A stretch of 13,319 nucleotides of DNA, from positions 3,429-16,747 of the forward strand of contig JAHEKO010000009.1 of assembly GCA_024638355.1 (NCBI GenBank). The letters are read 5' to 3'. Below the pieces are notes generated by a model. That model worked only from the letters and a program-made list of their open reading frames with translations. It ran no database searches and was not told the origin of the DNA. How positions within the stretch are numbered: the first letter of the stretch is position 1; every line of letters begins with the position of its first letter. Both the position numbers and the translations under genes were made by a program. The DNA comes from Acidobacteriota bacterium (GTDB lineage: Bacteria > Acidobacteriota > Thermoanaerobaculia > Multivoradales > JAHEKO01). This document shows positions 7,386-13,319 of this stretch, piece by piece.

Positions 7386-7409
7386 ACGATGCGTCGAGCG
7401 CCGGAATCG

Positions 7410-8477
7410 CTAGCTCTCGAGCGCTCGCATCAACCGATCGGCGAGCGCCGACAGCCCCTCGAGGTCGGTCGGCGCCTCGCTCAGCAGGGGCAGCGCCGCC
7501 AGGGCCTGCCGGGGGTCGAGGAGGCCGCGAAGGCTGGAGAGGCCCTGGTGATCCCGCTCGCCCATCCAGGCGAGGAGTCCGACACCGTCCGCGCGATCGA
7601 TCTTCGCCGGCCGCCGAGCGCCCTCCAGACGCGGATGGACCCGGTTGACGACGATCGGACCGAGTCGATGGCCGCTCTCGACCAACCGGCGGGCGAAGAA
7701 GAGCAGGTCCGGGATCTCTTCCTCGGCGGGACCGGTCACCAATACGAACAGCGTGTCGCGCGAACGCAGCAGACCGCGCACGCTCTCGGCGCGCTCCCGG
7801 AACCCCTCGAAGAGCGGGCCGAAGGCCTGAAAGAACTCGGCCATGTCGCGCAGCAGATCGAGGCCGATGAGCTCGTCGAGAAAGCGCTCGAAGCGCCGGC
7901 CAACCGCGCCGAACCTTCGGGCCGGCTTGAGATGGCCGTCGGCATCGAACCAGTCCTTGAGAGCGACCTTCAAGACGCCGCTGTCGAGAAAGTCGACGAT
8001 GCGATTCGGCGCCTCGAGAAAGTCGAGTGCCTCGCGGGTGGGCGGCGTGTCGAGCACGACCCGCGCGTATCGTCCGGCGCTGGCCACCTCGAAGAGCCGC
8101 TCGACCGCCATGTACTCGAGAATCCCGGAGAGGCCGCCCGACAGGTGGTTGTAGTAGCGATTCGACAGGATGCGCTCCGCCGCCGCCGGATCGGGGGCGT
8201 AGCGCTCGACCAGCCGGTTGAAGGTCGCGCCCGCGTCGAGCAGGCTGGCGTCGAGTCGCCCGGGCGTGCCGCTCGCCACCTCGACCTCGCGATCGCGAGC
8301 ACTGTCTCCGACACCCAGCGTGTCCTTCAGGCGCATCGACGGGTCGAAGGTCATGACCAGGGTGTCGGTGCCGTCCTGCGCCGAGCGCAAGCCGAGGGCG
8401 GCGGCGAGGGTCGTCTTGCCGACGCCGCCTCCGCCGACGACGATGACCAACGGCGCGAGCTCGCTCCCGCCCTTCAT
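7410..8477 (-). CDS. ArsA/Get3-like ATPase with degenerate signature P-loop (second of a pair)
   Basis: This is a deviant-Walker (SIMIBI) ATPase of the ArsA/Get3 superfamily, with 355 residues. The P-loop reads GGGGVGKTT (15-23), the nucleotide-sensing segment FDPSMRLKDTLG is at 44-55, and LDTPPTREALDFL is at 142-154. The signature lysine expected at the second position of GKGGVGKT is Gly16, while the catalytic P-loop Lys21 is kept. The LDTPPTREALDFLEAP form is typical of one partner of tandem actinobacterial pairs such as Rv3679-Rv3680. The ATG lies within ATGA, overlapping the stop codon of the upstream ATPase gene by 4 bp, so the two are translated together and probably form a heterodimer. 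No ArsB, ArsR or arsenic gene is near, so arsenite export is unlikely. The real client is unknown. Confidence 0.92.
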   Translation of the reverse strand: MKGGSELAPLVIVVGGGGVGKTTLAAALGLRSAQDGTDTLVMTFDPSMRLKDTLGVGDSARDREVEVASGTPGRLDASLLDAGATFNRLVERYAPDPAAAERILSNRYYNHLSGGLSGILEYMAVERLFEVASAGRYARVVLDTPPTREALDFLEAPNRIVDFLDSGVLKVALKDWFDADGHLKPARRFGAVGRRFERFLDELIGLDLLRDMAEFFQAFGPLFEGFRERAESVRGLLRSRDTLFVLVTGPAEEEIPDLLFFARRLVESGHRLGPIVVNRVHPRLEGARRPAKIDRADGVGLLAWMGERDHQGLSSLRGLLDPRQALAALPLLSEAPTDLEGLSALADRLMRALES

Positions 8478-9361
8478 GGCGCCGCCCCGAGCCCCAGCTC
8501 GCGCCGCAGGTCCGCGGTCAGCCTGGCGATCAGCTCCTCGCCCCGCTCGAGCGGAAGGAGCGGCAACTCGGCCCGCGGCTCGGGCCAGGCCCGGCCCAGC
8601 CGTTCGAGCTCGTGCTCGTTGAGCCGGCGGCGGCGGCGCCAGAGCTTCGCGGCGGGGTCGTCTTCGGCCGAGCCGGCGGCAGGCGGATAGAGGCGGTTGA
8701 CGACCAGCAGATCGGGCCGGCGGCCGAGGCGTTGATCGAGCATGGCGCGGAGCTCGATCGCCTCCGTCGCCGGCATCTCCTCGGCCAGGGTGACCACCAC
8801 GATGCCGGTGCGCTCGGCATCGGCGACCAGATCCGCGACCTCGCGCGTCATGCCCCCGATCGGGCCGTGCTGGATGACCTCGCCCACCAGGAGGGGTGCG
8901 GCCAGGAGCGAGACGCCGTGGCCGGTGGCCGGTGCGTCGAGCACCACGACGTCGACCTGAGGCGCCTTGGGCGACAGTCCGCGCAGGGCTCGCAGGGCGT
9001 GACCGAGCACCGCCATCTCCTCGAGACCGGGGGCGCCTCCGGTGAATTGCTGGTAGATCGGGCTCTTGAGCACCCGCTTGACCAGCTGCGGAATGCGGAG
9101 CTTCTCCCGAATGAGCTGGTCGAAGACCTGGCCGGGCTTGAGATTCTGTAGGTGGAGCCGTGGGCCGACGCCGACGAACTCGCCGTCGGAAGGCGGAGCG
9201 CCGAAGAGCTGATGGACGTTCTCGCGCGGATCGACCTCGAGAACCAGGACCCGCTTCCTCTCGGCCAGAAGCGTGCCGAGGGTCGCGGCCAGAGCCGACT
9301 TTCCCACGCCCCCCTTGCCGGTGACCACGATGAGCTCACGATCGAAGAGAGTCGGGCTCAC
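8474..9361 (-). CDS. ArsA/Get3-like ATPase with intact signature P-loop (first of a pair)
   Basis: This 295-residue partner of the downstream ATPase has a complete deviant Walker A, GKGGVGKS (15-22) with signature Lys16, a nucleotide-sensing EVDPRENVHQLFG (42-54), and the switch LDAPATGHGVSLL (141-153). Met-rich or strongly hydrophobic client-groove helices like those of Get3 are not obvious. Residues about 235-265 include an Arg-rich run of seven basic residues. The frame stays open far upstream. The GTG at 9361 is chosen because the conserved domain starts eight residues later and the upstream extension runs into the divergent gene. No Shine-Dalgarno sequence is seen. A TAGAGT box ends 8 nt before the GTG, so the transcript may be leaderless. 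The gene is divergent from the lipoprotein at 9401, with 39 bp between start codons. Confidence 0.92.
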   Translation of the reverse strand: MSPTLFDRELIVVTGKGGVGKSALAATLGTLLAERKRVLVLEVDPRENVHQLFGAPPSDGEFVGVGPRLHLQNLKPGQVFDQLIREKLRIPQLVKRVLKSPIYQQFTGGAPGLEEMAVLGHALRALRGLSPKAPQVDVVVLDAPATGHGVSLLAAPLLVGEVIQHGPIGGMTREVADLVADAERTGIVVVTLAEEMPATEAIELRAMLDQRLGRRPDLLVVNRLYPPAAGSAEDDPAAKLWRRRRRLNEHELERLGRAWPEPRAELPLLPLERGEELIARLTADLRRELGLGAAP

Positions 9362-9369
9362 GGCGCGCC

Positions 9370-9375
9370 ACTCTA
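9370..9375 (-). promoter_or_regulatory. -10-like TAGAGT for the ArsA-type pair
   Basis: On the minus strand TAGAGT is followed by GGCGCGCC and then the GTG at 9361. The 8-nt spacing would place the transcription start at or next to the start codon. No -35 match is visible. It lies 12 bp from the opposing TATACT box, so the two polymerases could not occupy this region at once. Confidence 0.35.
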
Positions 9376-9387
9376 CACGAGGCTCGC

Positions 9388-9393
9388 TATACT
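9388..9393 (+). promoter_or_regulatory. -10-like TATACT for the phosphatase-fold lipoprotein gene
   Basis: TATACT is followed by seven bases and the GTG at 9401. It is a 5/6 match to TATAAT with no -35 box and no Shine-Dalgarno sequence between it and the start codon, as expected for a leaderless message. Confidence 0.4.
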
Positions 9394-9400
9394 GCCGAGC

Positions 9401-9973
9401 GTGAAAGCTCTGACCGCCACCGCCACCACCGCCGCCATCCTCCTGCTCCTCGGCTGTCAGCAGGCGAGCACCGAGGCGCCTGCCGAAGCGCCGCCGCCCG
9501 CCCCCGCTGCCAAGACCGAGGACACCGCCTGGAGCGCGCTCGTACCGAACGCCAAGCAGCCCATGGACGGGGTCGTGAGCGGCGGTCAACCGACGGCCGA
9601 ACAGCTCGAGCAGGCGGCCGCCGCCGGCTATCGCACGGTGATCAACCTGCGCACCGAGGGCGAGCCGGGCATCGAGGATCAGGCCGCGCTCGTCGCCGAC
9701 CTCGGGATGCGCTACGTCCACCTGCCGGTCGCCGGCGCGCCGGACGTGACCGAAGCGAACGCGCGCGAGCTCACGCGGCTGCTCGAAGAGTCCGAGCGAC
9801 CGATTCTGCTCCACTGCGGAAGCGGCAACCGGGTCGGCGCGCTGCTCGCGCTGTCGTCGTACTACGTCGACGGCAAGTCGGCCGAAGAGGCGATCGACTA
9901 CGGCCTCGAGTCCGGTCTCACCCGGCTCGAGCCGGCCGTTCGCGAGCATCTCTCGGCCGCCGGCGCGCCTTAG
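9401..9973 (+). CDS. Lipoprotein with DUF442-type (beta-lactamase-hydrolase-like) phosphatase domain
   Basis: The 190-residue product has a lipoprotein signal: a hydrophobic stretch ending LLLLGCQQ, with Cys19 as the lipidated residue. A Pro/Ala/Glu-rich linker (about 22-40) tethers a cysteine-phosphatase-like domain. VVSGGQPTAEQLEQAAAAG (58-76), TVINLRTEGE (79-88), MRYVHLPVAG (103-112) and the active-site loop HCGSGNRVGAL (138-148) follow in the order of the DUF442 family (PF04273). Cys139 and Arg144 are separated by four residues, as in the CRSGTR loop of that family, not five as in classical tyrosine phosphatases. It is therefore membrane-anchored and faces the periplasm or outside. The GTG at 9401 is chosen because the signal peptide begins there and the upstream in-frame extension overlaps the opposing ATPase gene. 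The substrate is unknown. Confidence 0.9.
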   Translation: MKALTATATTAAILLLLGCQQASTEAPAEAPPPAPAAKTEDTAWSALVPNAKQPMDGVVSGGQPTAEQLEQAAAAGYRTVINLRTEGEPGIEDQAALVADLGMRYVHLPVAGAPDVTEANARELTRLLEESERPILLHCGSGNRVGALLALSSYYVDGKSAEEAIDYGLESGLTRLEPAVREHLSAAGAP

Positions 9974-10031
9974 CCCGATCCTCTCGGCGCCCTTTCCGGT
10001 CCGGGCCTACGCGGTCTGGAATGAACGGTTG

Positions 10032-10037
10032 TAGAAT
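10032..10037 (+). promoter_or_regulatory. Possible -10 box (TAGAAT) ahead of dnaJ-clpB
   Basis: TAGAAT stands in a 10-mer, TAGAATCCCG, that also occurs before the UbiB-type gene at 2135-2144. Transcription would begin near 10044 and give a 60-nt leader. No -35 box is visible. The same region also reads GAAC (10023-10026), 17 bp, then GTC (10044-10046), which loosely fits an ECF-sigma promoter. I cannot choose between them. Confidence 0.35.
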
Positions 10038-10039
10038 CC

Positions 10040-10064
10040 CGTTGTCAGGATGTGAGGGGCAACG
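10040..10064 (+). other. Hairpin in the dnaJ 5' leader
   Basis: CGTTGTC (10040-10046) can pair with GGCAACG (10058-10064), seven pairs including one G-U, around an 11-nt loop. It lies about 40 nt before the dnaJ start, near the likely transcript 5' end. It does not match the CIRCE or HspR (HAIR) operators. It could be a folded leader element or an imperfect protein-binding palindrome. Confidence 0.25.
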
Positions 10065-10103
10065 ACTAAGATTTTCTAGCGCCTCGAGGATTGGAGGAGA
10101 TCG

Positions 10104-11081
10104 GTGGACTACAGGGACTACTACGCCATTCTGGATGTGGCCAAGGGCGCCTCGAAGGACGAGGTGCAAAAGGCCTATCGCAAGCTGGCGCGCAAGTTCC
10201 ACCCCGACATCAACAAGAGTCCCGAGGCGGAGCAGAAATTCAAGGACATCAACGAAGCCTACGAAGTCCTGAAGGACCCCGACAAGCGGGCCAAGTACGA
10301 TCGCTTCGGCTCGGCCTGGAAGCAGGCCCAGCGCACCGGGGCGCCGCCGCCGGACTTCGAGGACATCTTCTCCCAGTTCGGTTTCGGCGGCAGCGGCGGA
10401 CGCTCCGGCTTCGGCCAGGGCACGCGCATCGAGTTCGGCGGCGGGGCAGGCAGCCCGTTCAGCTCCTTCTTCGAGACCCTCTTCGGCGGCGGCATGGGCG
10501 GCGCGGGGGGCGCGGCCGGTTTTCCGGGCGGCGAAACGGCGGCCCGCGCGGTCGGACTCGACCACGAGGCGAAGATCGTGCTCTCGCTCGAGGAGGCCGG
10601 GCGCGGCGGCAAGCGTGAGATCCAGCTGACCGATCCCACGACCGGCAAGAAACGCACGCTGCGGGTGACCATTCCCAAAGGGGTGCGCCCGGGCCAGAAG
10701 ATCCGGCTGTCGGGCCAGGGCGGCAATCGGGGAGGCCGCCGCGGCGATCTCTACCTCACCGTCGACCTCCTGCCCCACCCCAACTTCACGCTCGACGGCG
10801 CGCATCTCAAGACCATGCTGCCCGTCACGCCGTCGGAGGCCGCGCTCGGCGGCCAGGCGACCCTCGCCACGCTCGACGGCACGGTCACGTTGAAGATCCC
10901 CCCCGGCTCGTCGTCGGGTCGCAAGATCCGGCTGCGCGGCAAGGGGTTCCCGGCCGGTAGCGGCAGCTTCGGCGACCTCCTGGCGGAGATCCGGGTGATG
11001 GTGCCCGAGAAGCTCGACGACCGCCAGCGCCGGCTCTACGAACAACTCGAGGAAGCCTCGGACTTCGATCCGCGGCGTTGA
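10104..11081 (+). CDS. dnaJ: DnaJ-family co-chaperone without zinc finger (type II, CbpA-like)
   Basis: J proteins deliver substrates to DnaK and trigger its ATPase. This 325-residue protein has a J domain (about 4-68) with the essential HPD at 33-35, a Gly/Phe-rich linker (about 84-145, with [10 protein letters not shown] and [11 protein letters not shown]), then two C-terminal substrate-binding beta domains (from about 150), the second starting near [17 protein letters not shown] (234-250). The four CxxCxGxG zinc repeats of classical DnaJ are absent, placing it with CbpA and class B proteins. The GTG at 10104 follows GGAGGAG with 4 nt spacing and starts right at the J domain. It is the first gene of a pair with clpB, 10 bp apart, so the J protein and the disaggregase are made together, as their joint role with DnaK in rescuing aggregates would require. 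Confidence 0.96.
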   Translation: MDYRDYYAILDVAKGASKDEVQKAYRKLARKFHPDINKSPEAEQKFKDINEAYEVLKDPDKRAKYDRFGSAWKQAQRTGAPPPDFEDIFSQFGFGGSGGRSGFGQGTRIEFGGGAGSPFSSFFETLFGGGMGGAGGAAGFPGGETAARAVGLDHEAKIVLSLEEAGRGGKREIQLTDPTTGKKRTLRVTIPKGVRPGQKIRLSGQGGNRGGRRGDLYLTVDLLPHPNFTLDGAHLKTMLPVTPSEAALGGQATLATLDGTVTLKIPPGSSSGRKIRLRGKGFPAGSGSFGDLLAEIRVMVPEKLDDRQRRLYEQLEEASDFDPRR

Positions 11082-11091
11082 TGGAACGACG

Positions 11092-11095
<4 letters not shown>
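11081..11095 (+). other. Four-codon stop/start relay between dnaJ and clpB
   Basis: The dnaJ stop (TGA, 11079-11081) overlaps an ATG by one base (TGATG). That ATG opens a frame of only four codons (M-E-R-R) whose own TGA overlaps the clpB ATG (ATGA, 11092-11095). Ribosomes finishing dnaJ could thus be passed to clpB in two steps. ClpB has only a weak ribosome site of its own. Whether the mini-frame is translated is unknown. Confidence 0.25.

Positions 11096-13319
<2,224 letters not shown>

Noticed and set aside
7386..7409. Intrinsic terminator after the ATPase pair
   Set aside because: Only a four-pair stem with a long loop before four T residues can be formed.
7284..8690. 468-codon open frame on the plus strand across the PHA promoter and the ATPase gene
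   Set aside because: It crosses the promoter/operator region and lies antisense to a gene with an intact P-loop family pattern.
9152..9400. N-terminal extension of the phosphatase-fold lipoprotein
   Set aside because: It is antisense to the ATPase gene and would bury the lipoprotein signal peptide.
9362..9949. Upstream in-frame extension of the first ATPase (about 196 codons)
   Set aside because: The extension overlaps the phosphatase-fold lipoprotein gene in antisense and has no recognisable content. The ATPase domain starts right after the GTG at 9361.

Overview
This 13.3 kb window comes from a GC-rich bacterial chromosome. It is densely packed with housekeeping and storage genes. Starts are ATG or GTG. 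No tRNA, rRNA, insertion sequence, CRISPR array or phage gene is visible. Sequence alone does not fix the lineage. A diderm is suggested by a UbiB-type kinase, a lipobox lipoprotein and a PHA-granule operon. An acidobacterial, myxococcal or related uncultured lineage would fit, but that is inference.

Layout: purA (leftward, cut by the left edge just before its C-terminus) is divergent from a small exported DUF4097-like protein. A UbiB/ABC1 family kinase and a PlsC-type acyltransferase follow rightward and abut with no gap. They converge on a leftward three-gene operon encoding a PhaR-type regulator, a phasin and a patatin-like lipase. Upstream lies a leftward, overlapping pair of ArsA/Get3-type ATPases. 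These are divergent, across only 39 bp, from a lipoprotein with a DUF442-type phosphatase fold. The window ends with a rightward chaperone pair: a zinc-finger-less DnaJ and ClpB, the latter cut by the right edge.

The most interesting part is the storage-granule operon (5007-7385). Its promoter has a perfect -35 box (TTGACA), a 17-bp spacer and a near-perfect -10 box (TATAAA). A palindrome, CCGCA-N-TGCGG on either strand, fills the spacer next to the -10. A near-identical 20-bp copy lies 45 bp upstream, and an inverted, degenerate third copy lies at the predicted transcription start. This arrangement strongly suggests autorepression by the PhaR-type protein. That protein carries a C-terminal Lys/Arg/Ala-rich tail like the histone-H1-like tail of Pseudomonas PhaF, but here joined to a PhaR DNA-binding domain rather than to a phasin. 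The patatin-like lipase downstream is a candidate granule-surface lipase or depolymerase.

Other points of interest are an asymmetric ArsA pair in which one member lacks the signature lysine of its P-loop, a group of GTG-start genes with TANNNT boxes 6-8 bp before the start codon and no Shine-Dalgarno (possible leaderless transcripts), and a stop/start relay between dnaJ and clpB.
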